Part shown: in pieces, positions 44,701-52,876 of the stretch
Layout of the letters: every line of letters starts with the position of its first letter
Numbering within the stretch: position 1 is the first letter of the stretch
NCBI GenBank assembly: GCA_951813285.1
Contig: OX638355.1
Span: 4,235,136 to 4,299,135 of the forward strand
Origin: Terriglobia bacterium
GTDB taxonomy: Bacteria; Acidobacteriota; Terriglobia; Versatilivoradales; Versatilivoraceae
Length of the DNA: 64,000 nt
Direction of reading: 5' to 3'
Made by a program: the position numbers and the translations under genes
Notes under the pieces: generated by a model
Told to the model about the DNA's origin: nothing
The model's input: only the letters and a program-made list of their open reading frames with translations
The model's database searches: none

Positions 44701-46065
44701 ATGCGAGACACCGTGAGAACCCTATTCCCTTTCCAAAGGTTCTTTTCCACCCTGCTCCTGCCGGCCATCTGGCTGGTTGCTCCGAGCTGGGCCGAGGATT
44801 GGCCCGAATGGCGTGGCGAGGGACGCTCGGGAGTCTGGCGCGAAGAGGGTATTCTGCAGCGATTTCCTCCATCGGGCCTGCAGGTGAAATGGCGGCAGCC
44901 CCTGGGTAGCGGCTACGCCGGCCCCGCCGTGGCCGAGGGCCGTGTTTTCGTACTGGATTTTCTGGCCGAAGCCGCCCGCAAGGGAACCGAACGCCTGCTG
45001 GCCCTGGACGAGACCAGCGGCCGCCAACTCTGGAGCCACTCCTGGAAGGCCGACTACACCGGGCTGTCCGGAAGCTATGCCATCGGTCCGCGGGCTACAC
45101 CCACCGTGGACGGTAGCCGAGTCTACGTCCTGGGAGCCAAGGGGGCGCTCTATTGCCTCCGTACCCACAACGGCGAGATCCTGTGGCAAAAGGACTTCGT
45201 GCGGGACTATGGAACCGAGGTCCCCGTCTGGGGCATGGTGGGAGCCCCTCTGGTGGACGGCCCTCGCCTGATCGCCGTGGTGGGTGGGCAGGAGGGAGCC
45301 AAGGTGGTGGCCTTCGACAAGCAGACCGGCCGAGAGCTCTGGCGGGCGCTGCCTTCGGACTCGGAACCCGGTTACGCCCCACCGATCGTCGTCTCAGCCG
45401 GCGGCCGCCGGCAACTGATCGTCTGGCACCCCAAGGCGGTGAGCGCTCTCGATCCCGGAACGGGAGAGCTCCTCTGGCAACAGCCTTTTCGGTCGGATAA
45501 GGGTCTGTCTGTGGCCACCCCCGTGCTCAGCGGTTCGCGACTCCTGGTCAGCGCATTCGTGAACGGGTCCATGATGCTGGAGCTGGGCCGGCAGTCCCCG
45601 GCCGCCCGACTGCTCTGGCGAGGCAAGAGCGACAGCGAGATCAACACCGACACGCTACACTCCCTCATCAGCACGCCGGTCATCGACGGGGACACCCTCT
45701 ATGGGGTTTGTAGCTATGGACACCTCAGGGGGCTGAGCGCCAGCACCGGCAAGCGGCTGTGGGAAACACTGGCGGTGACCGGGGAAAAGGCGCGCTGGGC
45801 CACGGCCTTTCTGGTTCGCCACCTGGATCGCTACTTCATTTCCAACGACCGGGGCGAATTGATCATCGCCAGGCTGTCGCCTTCAGGCTACCAGGAGATC
45901 GACCGAACCCATCTGATCGCTCCCACCTCCCGCATGGGGATCGGCCGGCGCCAGGCCGGCGCCGTCAACTGGTCCCACCCCGCCTACGCCAACCGGCATA
46001 TCTTTGCCCGCAACGACCGGGAGATCATCCGCGCCTCCCTGGCCCGGACTGATTCTGCGGAGTGA
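44701..46065 (+). CDS. exported PQQ-like beta-propeller protein
   Basis: A 454-residue protein with a signal peptide (residues about 8-30, ending at PSWAE) and blades of the form LALDETSGRQLWSHSW, CLRTHNGEILWQKD, VAFDKQTGRELWRAL and SALDPGTGELLWQQPF. It is a paralogue of the 38268-39602 protein, with the same N-terminal WPEWRG pattern. No quinoprotein catalytic residues identified. No clear ribosome-binding site precedes the ATG at 44701. It lies 30 bp after the dioxygenase and may be in its operon. Confidence 0.85.
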   Translation: MRDTVRTLFPFQRFFSTLLLPAIWLVAPSWAEDWPEWRGEGRSGVWREEGILQRFPPSGLQVKWRQPLGSGYAGPAVAEGRVFVLDFLAEAARKGTERLLALDETSGRQLWSHSWKADYTGLSGSYAIGPRATPTVDGSRVYVLGAKGALYCLRTHNGEILWQKDFVRDYGTEVPVWGMVGAPLVDGPRLIAVVGGQEGAKVVAFDKQTGRELWRALPSDSEPGYAPPIVVSAGGRRQLIVWHPKAVSALDPGTGELLWQQPFRSDKGLSVATPVLSGSRLLVSAFVNGSMMLELGRQSPAARLLWRGKSDSEINTDTLHSLISTPVIDGDTLYGVCSYGHLRGLSASTGKRLWETLAVTGEKARWATAFLVRHLDRYFISNDRGELIIARLSPSGYQEIDRTHLIAPTSRMGIGRRQAGAVNWSHPAYANRHIFARNDREIIRASLARTDSAE

Positions 46066-46084
46066 GCTCTCAGATCAGCAATTT

Positions 46085-46140
46085 TAGTCGTTCTTCGCGC
46101 CCCTTCGTCGTCCTTCGTGTCCCTTCGTGGATATCTCTTT
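46085..46140 (-). repeat. repeat family A fragment
   Basis: Reverse-complement copy of the interior words of family A (CCACGAAGGGACACGAAGG, GACGACGAAGG). Both terminal inverted repeats are missing. It fills most of the short gap between convergent genes. Confidence 0.6.
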
Positions 46141-46190
46141 GTGTCTCGGCGTCGGCTCCCTGAGCGGATATTGTTGTCCTCTGGACGGCC

Positions 46191-47174
46191 TTACCACTTC
46201 CAGGTCTCACGGACGGTGGGATTGGCCACCGCCGAGGCCGGCCATCCCCCGCGATAGAGCTCCACGATGTTCCGGGCGGCCTCCACGGCCATGTCCTCCA
46301 CCGAGCGAGTGTCGATGCCGGCCGTATGATCGCTGACCAGGACGTTGTCCAGTTCCAGCAAGGGATGGTCCCGCTGGATGGGCTCTTGCACAAAGACATC
46401 CAGTCCGGCCCCGCCCAACCGGCCACTCTTCAATGCATCCACCAGGTCCTCCTCGACCACCAGCCCACCGCGGGAGGTGTTGACCAGGAGGGCTCCCTGT
46501 TTCATCCGTGAAATCGTCTGCCGGTTGATCAGGCCGCGGGTCTCCTCCGTCAGGGGCACGTGCAGGCTGACGTAGTCGGAACCCGCCAGCAGGGTGTCCA
46601 GATCCACCAGCTCGATGTCGTGTTTCCGAGCGAAGTCCCGGTCCGGAAAGGCCTCGTGGGCCAGCAGCCGCATCCGGAAGGCCTTGGCCCGCACGGCCAC
46701 GCTCCGGCCGATCCGCCCCAATCCGATCACGCCCAGCGTCTTTTCCCGAAGGGGCAGCGAACACTTGCGCTTCCAAAGACCCCGGTGGATTTCGTCGTTC
46801 CTCCGAACCAGAAAACGACTCGTTGCCAGCAGCAGCGCCACCGCATGCTCGGCCACCGCCTCGTAGTTGGCGGTGGGGGTGATGGTGACGGCCACGTTGC
46901 CACGGGTCACCGCCTCCATTTCGATGCGGTCGACACCCACCCCCCAGCGGGAGATCACTCTCAGATCGGGCAGGGCCGCCATCACCCGCCGGCTGTAGGG
47001 CTCTCCGCCGGCGATGGTGGCCGAGATCCCCTGCAGCACCCGTATGGTTTCCTCTTCGTCCGAGATGTCCGGCCTGGGAGGGAAACGGACCTCCAGCCCG
47101 GCCTCCCTCAGCAGCTTCACATGGGGACCGTTCGGGTCTTGCAGAAACTGGATGAAGATCATGACTCTGGGCAC
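46191..47174 (-). CDS. D-isomer 2-hydroxyacid dehydrogenase (phosphoglycerate dehydrogenase-like)
   Basis: A 327-residue NAD-dependent dehydrogenase. The Rossmann motif VIGLGRIGRSVAVRA is near residue 153; LVNTSRGGLVVEEDL (about 240) and LGGAGLDVFVQEP (about 264) follow, and the catalytic histidine fits SDHTAGIDTRS (about 290). There is no ACT or other regulatory domain, as expected of short SerA-like or hydroxypyruvate-reductase-like enzymes. GTG start at 47174 has GGAGG 7 nt upstream. It is divergent from the formate-tetrahydrofolate ligase gene. Confidence 0.9.
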   Translation of the reverse strand: MPRVMIFIQFLQDPNGPHVKLLREAGLEVRFPPRPDISDEEETIRVLQGISATIAGGEPYSRRVMAALPDLRVISRWGVGVDRIEMEAVTRGNVAVTITPTANYEAVAEHAVALLLATSRFLVRRNDEIHRGLWKRKCSLPLREKTLGVIGLGRIGRSVAVRAKAFRMRLLAHEAFPDRDFARKHDIELVDLDTLLAGSDYVSLHVPLTEETRGLINRQTISRMKQGALLVNTSRGGLVVEEDLVDALKSGRLGGAGLDVFVQEPIQRDHPLLELDNVLVSDHTAGIDTRSVEDMAVEAARNIVELYRGGWPASAVANPTVRETWKW

Positions 47175-47390
47175 AGGGCAACCTCCTGGAATTGAAGCAA
47201 CTGTCGGATTTCCGTATTATGGCACGGTGCGCCGGTCCCGGGAGGGAAACCTGGGTTGCCGGGAAATGCCGGCCATTCTCCGTTTCGGACGCCGTCAAGC
47301 GAACCCGGGTGGGGCCGCTTGTCCCAAACCGTTGAGCCTCGATCCAAGGCATATCGAGCCTTCCCGGATCGGAGTGGAGGACCGCCACCT

Positions 47391-49064
47391 GTGCAAACCG
47401 ACCTTGAAATTGCCCGCCGAGCCAAACTGAGAAACGTGGTGGACCTGGCCAGGGAACAGTTCCGGATTCCGGTGGACCACCTGGAACCCTACGGCCACTA
47501 CAAGGCCAAGCTGTCGCCGGCAACCTTGAACTCGGAACGACGGGGACAAGGGAAACTCATCCTGGTGACCGCCATTTCTCCCACTCCGGCCGGAGAGGGC
47601 AAGACCACCACCGTGGTGGGGTTGGGAGACGCGCTCAACCGCCTGGGCAAGAAGGCATTGATCTGTCTGCGCGAACCCTCCCTGGGACCCTGTTTCGGCA
47701 TGAAGGGGGGCGCCGCCGGCGGCGGGATGGCCCAGGTGGTTCCCATGGAAGACATCAACCTGCACTTCACCGGCGACTTTCACGCCCTGGGCCTGGCGCA
47801 CAATCTTCTGGCCGCGATGATGGACAACCACGTCCACCAGGGAAACCGCTTGGACCTGGATCTCCGGCGGGTGACCTGGAATCGGGTGGTGGACCTGAAC
47901 GATCGGGCACTGCGTCGAATCGTCCTGGGTCTGGGAGGCGTGGGCAACAGCTATCCCAGGGAAGGCGGCTTTGAAATCGTGGCGGCCTCGGAAGTGATGG
48001 CCATTCTCTGCCTCTCCCGTTCACTGCAGGAACTCAAGCAGCGGTTGGGCAACATCACCGTCGGCTACAGCCACGCCCGGGAACCCATCCGGGCCAGCGA
48101 CCTGGACGCCCATGGAGCCATGGCCGTACTGCTCAAGGAGGCCATCAAGCCCAACCTGGTCCAGACGCTGGAAAACAACCTGGCCCTGGTGCATGGAGGC
48201 CCCTTCGCCAATATCGCCCACGGCTGCAACTCCGTGATCGCCACCCTCACCGGATTGGGGCTTGCCGACTACCTGGTGACCGAGGCCGGATTCGGAGCCG
48301 ATCTGGGCGCGGAGAAATTTTTCGATATCAAATGTCGCAAGGCCGGGCTCCGCCCCGACCTGGTGGTTCTGGTGGCCACCCTGCGCGCGCTCAAGTACCA
48401 CGGGGGAGCCGACAAGAACTCCCTGGAGCGTGAAGACCTGGAGAGCCTGGAAAGAGGGATCCCCAACCTGGAACGGCACCTGAACAACATACGCAACCAC
48501 TATGGCCTTCCCTGCGTGGTGGCCATCAATGGATTCAGCCACGACACCCCGGCAGAGATCGCACTCCTCAAAGACCGCATCGACCACCACTCGGTCCCGG
48601 TGGTGGCCTGCGACCACTGGGCCCGGGGCAGCCAGGGCTCCCTGGACCTGGCCCAAACGGTGGTGGAAACCATCGCCGCCACCCGAGCCAACTTCAAATT
48701 CGCCTACGATGAGAAGGACTCTCTGTGGGAAAAGATCACCAAGGTGGCCACCCGCATCTACGGCGCCTCCGGGGTGGTCGCCGACTCCCGGATACGGGCC
48801 AGGATCCGGCGCTACCAGAAGGAAGGATTCGGACACTACCCGGTCTGCATCGCCAAGACCCAGTATTCATTCTCCACCGACCCTCTGCTGAGAGGCGCCC
48901 CCTCGGGGCACGTCCTGCCGGTCAAAGAGGTGCGGCTGGCCACCGGAGCCGAATTCCTGGTGGTCATCTGCGGTGACATCCTGACCATGCCGGGTCTCCC
49001 CAGACGTCCCGCGGCCAATGAGATCGATCTGGATGAAGAAGGAAGGGTGGTGGGGCTCTTCTAG
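47391..49064 (+). CDS. fhs: formate-tetrahydrofolate ligase
   Basis: A 557-residue enzyme that makes 10-formyltetrahydrofolate from formate, ATP and tetrahydrofolate. The P-loop [19 protein letters not shown] lies near residue 65, and [19 protein letters not shown] soon after. The length from GTG 47391 matches the usual 555-560 residues, whereas the frame is open 135 bp further upstream. GGAGTGGAGG precedes the GTG. The locus with a phosphoglycerate-dehydrogenase-like neighbour fits serine/one-carbon metabolism, but the two genes are divergent. Its stop is 1 bp from the next gene's stop on the other strand. Confidence 0.95.
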   Translation: MQTDLEIARRAKLRNVVDLAREQFRIPVDHLEPYGHYKAKLSPATLNSERRGQGKLILVTAISPTPAGEGKTTTVVGLGDALNRLGKKALICLREPSLGPCFGMKGGAAGGGMAQVVPMEDINLHFTGDFHALGLAHNLLAAMMDNHVHQGNRLDLDLRRVTWNRVVDLNDRALRRIVLGLGGVGNSYPREGGFEIVAASEVMAILCLSRSLQELKQRLGNITVGYSHAREPIRASDLDAHGAMAVLLKEAIKPNLVQTLENNLALVHGGPFANIAHGCNSVIATLTGLGLADYLVTEAGFGADLGAEKFFDIKCRKAGLRPDLVVLVATLRALKYHGGADKNSLEREDLESLERGIPNLERHLNNIRNHYGLPCVVAINGFSHDTPAEIALLKDRIDHHSVPVVACDHWARGSQGSLDLAQTVVETIAATRANFKFAYDEKDSLWEKITKVATRIYGASGVVADSRIRARIRRYQKEGFGHYPVCIAKTQYSFSTDPLLRGAPSGHVLPVKEVRLATGAEFLVVICGDILTMPGLPRRPAANEIDLDEEGRVVGLF

Positions 49065-49065
49065 C

Positions 49066-49572
49066 TCACAGCGCCTTGAGGCCGTCGATCCCCATGTAGC
49101 GCGATCCGTAGAAGACCAGAGGGGGGCGGGAATCGTCCAGATTCAGGGCAACCACTTCCCCCAGGAAGAGCGTGTGGGTTCCGCCGTCGTAAGCCTGGGT
49201 CACCCGGCAGTCCAGATATCCCTGGGTCCCGCCCAGGATAGGCGCTCCGGTCACCGCCGTGGTCCACTCGATGCCCTCGAAGCGGTTGTCGTCCTTGTCC
49301 CGGTGACGTCCGGCAAAGCGATTGGAGACAAAGGACTGGTCTTCGCTCAACACGTTGACGGCAAAGAGCCGGCTCCGCTCGATCAGGGGCCAGGAACGGG
49401 CGTCCTTGGCCACGCTGACCATGACCGTGCAGGGGTCCAGCGAGATGGAGCAGAAGGCGTTGCAGGTGAGCCCATGGACTTCCTGGCCCGACCGGGTGGT
49501 GACCACGGTGACCCCGGTGGCGAAGCGGGACATGATTTTACGAAACCGAGAGCCGTCGATTGGAGTTTGCAT
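49066..49572 (-). CDS. flavin reductase-domain protein
   Basis: A 168-residue FMN-binding split-barrel protein with RKIMSRFATGVTVVTTRSGQ near the N terminus, NAFCSISLDPCTVMVSVAKD (about 38-57) and LIERSRLFAVNVLSEDQ (about 63). It probably supplies reduced flavin to a monooxygenase, none of which is evident nearby. The ATG at 49572 is chosen because the in-frame ATG at 49623 adds an unconserved stretch. It is convergent with fhs with a 1-bp gap. Confidence 0.9.
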   Translation of the reverse strand: MQTPIDGSRFRKIMSRFATGVTVVTTRSGQEVHGLTCNAFCSISLDPCTVMVSVAKDARSWPLIERSRLFAVNVLSEDQSFVSNRFAGRHRDKDDNRFEGIEWTTAVTGAPILGGTQGYLDCRVTQAYDGGTHTLFLGEVVALNLDDSRPPLVFYGSRYMGIDGLKAL

Positions 49573-49707
49573 GAATTCCCCGTTGGATCCGTTGAACCGA
49601 AACGACGTTGGCAGATGAGTCAAAGTTCGCCGATGGATCGAGTACCGACGGCAAGTGGAATGCTACCGTCCGGTGCAAGCCTGTCAGGCGACACCGAGAT
49701 AAGAAGT

Positions 49708-49869
49708 GAACCACCAATGGACACCGATGAACACGAATTACCTTTGAATCATCATGAAGATAACGCAACACGGAGCCGGTTTGATCCTTAATTTCAAGGA
49801 CCCGACACTTGAACGAGAGAGGATGGATCTACGACATCATTCGTGTCCATTCGTGTCTTTTCGTGGTTC
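49708..49869 (+). repeat. repeat family B, shortened copy B3
   Basis: A 162-bp element with GAACCACCAATGGACACC at the left and CATTCGTGTCTTTTCGTGG, then TTC at the right. The outer 35 bp at each end match B1 and B2, while the middle is shorter and diverged. Confidence 0.55.
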
Positions 49870-49917
49870 TACTCTCCCTTGCGGGTGCCTGGCCCCGCGG
49901 CCGCGGGCATTCCCCCG

Positions 49918-50643
49918 TCACAGCGGTGTCTGGGTGCACAACCGCATGGCCGGGGTCACTTCCTCGAAGATGGCCAGCATGGATTCCACCAGGTCGGTTC
50001 CGGAAGTGCCCCGCACGGTATCCTCATCCATGGGGAAATAGAGCAGAAATCCGGCCCAGGCGTCTCCCGGGGCCTGCTCCAGGCCGGCCCGTAACCGGGA
50101 GACCGGGGGAAGGGTGGTCTTGGAGTAGTGAAACAGATCGGAGTGCCAACCGCCGGCCTGCACCCGAAAGCCCTCCCGAATCACCAGCCGCTTCAGCTCC
50201 CGCTCCATGGCCCCCTTTGGCTTGAGCACCTGCATCAGCCGGTGCCAGTCCCAGTCGTCCCTCAACTCGAAGCGCTCCTGACCGGGCGGAGCCTTCAGGA
50301 AGCCCCGCTCCACCTGCAGCCCGCACTTGAAGCGTTGCTCACCGGTATCGATCATGAGGAAGAACTTGGCGCACCCGAAGCTGACCTTGGAGGAAAGCGG
50401 TTTGACGGCTCGATTGGCCTTGGCCAGGTAGCCGATCCACTGCCAGTAGACCCCGCGGCCCCAGCGCTCGGTGACGAAGGGCTGCCGGTACCTGGCCTCC
50501 AGGGCGACCTTCAGAATGCGGGTGATGCGTTCGTCGTCATCCAGATTCCCAACCCGAATCCCCCGCCGGAAGTCGAGGAACTCCGGACGGAATCGAGTGT
50601 GCTGAGGGGAGAACCCCCGCGAACGAGCGGCTGGCCGCGGCAT
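49918..50643 (-). CDS. unknown soluble protein, probably co-transcribed with the TPP enzyme
   Basis: A 241-residue protein with no signal or membrane segment. It is rich in aromatic residues (GRGVYWQWIGYLAKANRAVK; ERFELRDDWDWHRLMQVLK) and has an alpha+beta pattern. No family recognised. It starts 19 bp after the stop of the acetolactate-synthase-like gene on the same strand, which suggests a functional link. Confidence 0.65.
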   Translation of the reverse strand: MPRPAARSRGFSPQHTRFRPEFLDFRRGIRVGNLDDDERITRILKVALEARYRQPFVTERWGRGVYWQWIGYLAKANRAVKPLSSKVSFGCAKFFLMIDTGEQRFKCGLQVERGFLKAPPGQERFELRDDWDWHRLMQVLKPKGAMERELKRLVIREGFRVQAGGWHSDLFHYSKTTLPPVSRLRAGLEQAPGDAWAGFLLYFPMDEDTVRGTSGTDLVESMLAIFEEVTPAMRLCTQTPL

Positions 50644-50662
50644 ACCTTCGTCAACCCTCCCG

Positions 50663-52276
50663 TCAACCCATCCCCACGGTGCGGCCGAAGCTGTCCTGGT
50701 AGATCTCCGGGTCCACCCTGGCGTCGATCAGCGTCCCGCAGCCGGCGGTCATGGCGGCTCGCAGTTCCCGCTCGAAATCCTCCGGCGTGTCCACGGTGGC
50801 CGCCTTCAGCCCGCAGGCCCGGGCCACGTCGGCAAACTCCACCGGATGCAGATCCAGCGCGTAGTCGGGCAGGCTGCGAATTTTTTGGCGGGCTTTCATG
50901 GTCCCAAGGGCCCGATCGTTCACGATCACCAACGGCACCGTGCCCCCGGTGCGCGCCAGCACTTCCAGCTCTCCCAGGCGCATCAGCAGACTGCCGTCGG
51001 CGCCCAGCCCGATCATGGGCCTTTCGGGATCGGCCAGGCGGGCGCCGCAGATGGCCGGCAGGGTCAGACCCATGGTGCGCCCTCCCGAGGTCCCGTAGTA
51101 GGTTCCCGGCTGGTCCGCCAGCCAGATATGCTCCAGCATGCAGATGAAGACTCCGGTCTCGGAAATGAGGACTCCATCCGAGGGCAGCACCTTCCGGCAG
51201 ATCTGGATAACGTCCTGGGCCGCCAGCCTGGCTTGGCCGGGCCGCTTGAAAGCGGGCAAGACCTCCTGGCGCAGCGCCTGGACCTCCCGCCCCTGGAAGC
51301 CGGCGCGCGCCTCCGGCGCCAGGGCCGGCAGCACGCTCTTGAGGTTGCCGTTGACCCGGACCTCGGGCTGCTGGGAAAGGGATCGATACTCGGGATTGCC
51401 GAGCACCTCCACCGTGGGCAAGTCGCATTTCCAGGGTCCGTGGGTCATGAGGGCATCCACACCCACCAGCAGCACGCCGTCCGCTTTCTCAAAAGCCCTG
51501 GATTCGATGATTCCCGGGGAGTAAATACCCACGAAGACCCCAGCCCAGCGATCATGGGATTCGGGAAAGACGCCGCGGGCTTCCATGGTCACCAGCACTG
51601 CGCCTCCCAGGTTCTCGACCAGGCCCAGCAGTTCCCCGGTGGCATCGTCCCGCATCACGTCGGCCCCGGCAATGACCAGCGGCTTGCGCCACTTGGAAAG
51701 CAACGCCCTGCAGGCCGCGATTTCATGCTCCGGCGCCGGCGGGGCCGGGGCGTGCGCCCGCGGGGGGAGCGGCGGACCGCTCTCGGCACTGCCCAGGTCT
51801 GCGGGAAAGTTGAGCAGAGCCGGACCCGGCCGACCCTCGGTGGCGCGGTAGCTGGCCTCCTGGACCGCCAGCGGCGCATTCTCCGTGGAAAGCGTCTCGC
51901 TATAGCGTTCAATGCCGCTGAAGAGGCTCAACTGGTCGCAGTGCTGGACCATCTCGTAACCGGCGGTGGCGGGAGGACAGGTCTCGCAGACTGCCACCAT
52001 CGGGGCCCGTTCGAAGTGAATGTTGGCGGCGCCGCCCACCAGGTTGGCAGCCCCCACCCCTCGAATGGTCAAGGCCAGCCCGGCCGTATCCTTCATCAGA
52101 CCGTAATAGGCGGCCATGATGGCAGCCGAGGACTCGTGGTTCACGCTGACGAAGTCCACGCCCAGCTTGCGACCGGCCTCCATCAGGTCCAAGGGGCTTC
52201 CACCCCCGGGAATGCCAAAGAAATGGCGCAGGTTGCGGGCTCGTGCGTCCTCCATGATCAGTTCGGCAATGGTCAT
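50663..52276 (-). CDS. thiamine-diphosphate enzyme, acetolactate-synthase-like
   Basis: A 537-residue full-length TPP enzyme. The pyrimidine domain has FFGIPGGGSPLDLMEAG and SVNHESSAAIMAAYYG with the conserved glutamate (about residue 48). The middle domain carries PLVIAGADVMRDDATGEL, and the diphosphate domain LGADGSLLMRLGELEVLART and VNDRALGTMKARQ (about 440-470). Family members include acetolactate synthase, benzoylformate decarboxylase and oxalyl-CoA decarboxylase; the GADGS in place of GDGS is a minor variation. GAGGA lies 8 nt before the ATG. Substrate unassigned. Confidence 0.88.
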   Translation of the reverse strand: MTIAELIMEDARARNLRHFFGIPGGGSPLDLMEAGRKLGVDFVSVNHESSAAIMAAYYGLMKDTAGLALTIRGVGAANLVGGAANIHFERAPMVAVCETCPPATAGYEMVQHCDQLSLFSGIERYSETLSTENAPLAVQEASYRATEGRPGPALLNFPADLGSAESGPPLPPRAHAPAPPAPEHEIAACRALLSKWRKPLVIAGADVMRDDATGELLGLVENLGGAVLVTMEARGVFPESHDRWAGVFVGIYSPGIIESRAFEKADGVLLVGVDALMTHGPWKCDLPTVEVLGNPEYRSLSQQPEVRVNGNLKSVLPALAPEARAGFQGREVQALRQEVLPAFKRPGQARLAAQDVIQICRKVLPSDGVLISETGVFICMLEHIWLADQPGTYYGTSGGRTMGLTLPAICGARLADPERPMIGLGADGSLLMRLGELEVLARTGGTVPLVIVNDRALGTMKARQKIRSLPDYALDLHPVEFADVARACGLKAATVDTPEDFERELRAAMTAGCGTLIDARVDPEIYQDSFGRTVGMG

Positions 52277-52876
52277 TGTCCAATCCTCGGTCGGTGAAGA
52301 GTTCGGTCAGCCGCTGGACCATCCGTAGGGTCAGGCATTTGTCTCATGTTTGTGGATCTTTGTAAAGGGCGCCGTCCCGCAATTGGCCGGAAGGATTCCC
52401 GGGGGATCGCCGGCATTGAATCCTCCCCTTTCTCGGCCGCGGACCGTGGCCGGAGGCGGTCCACGGTGGCGGGTAACCGGACTCCCCTATCCCGCCGGCG
52501 GCCGCCGGATCCGGACGCAACGGCCGAGACGCGCTTCGGTCCCCAGGACTATCCCAGGCTGGTTTTTTTTGTCTCGGGGAGGGGTTGTTGGGGGCGACGC
52601 GGGTGGTTTGCAAGCGGTTCGTGCCTGGAAAATGGGCCTGATGCGGGGGCTCTGACCTACATGCCAGCCTGAATCCGGCAGCGTGGACTCACCCCGGATC
52701 CAAAAGTCATTCATCATTCATCACTCATCATTTTCCACCGACCATGCCCCTTTGAATTTGGTAGCGCGGGATCACCCTGCCATGGCCCCCGGTACCCCTT
52801 GACCCCTCTCCGCCAAATGCCATAGCATCCCTCCAACCCGAGACCGGATGAAATTCAAAGAAAGAAGCGTAAAACC
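52277..52876. other. 600-bp intergenic region
   Basis: No gene recognised. It contains an 8-T run at 52562-52569 and a TCATTCATCATTCATCACTC word-like repeat at 52707-52732. This region separates divergently transcribed genes and should hold both promoters; I could not pick -35/-10 boxes with confidence. Confidence 0.4.

Noticed and set aside
47175-47390. ZTP-type riboswitch upstream of formate-tetrahydrofolate ligase
   Set aside because: The leader has a CCGCTTG word and G+C-rich stems, but the conserved GGTCGTGAC and CCGCCTGGGC elements of that riboswitch are absent.
52562-52569. T-run as a rho-independent terminator
   Set aside because: The preceding sequence forms only a weak stem, and no + strand gene ends nearby.
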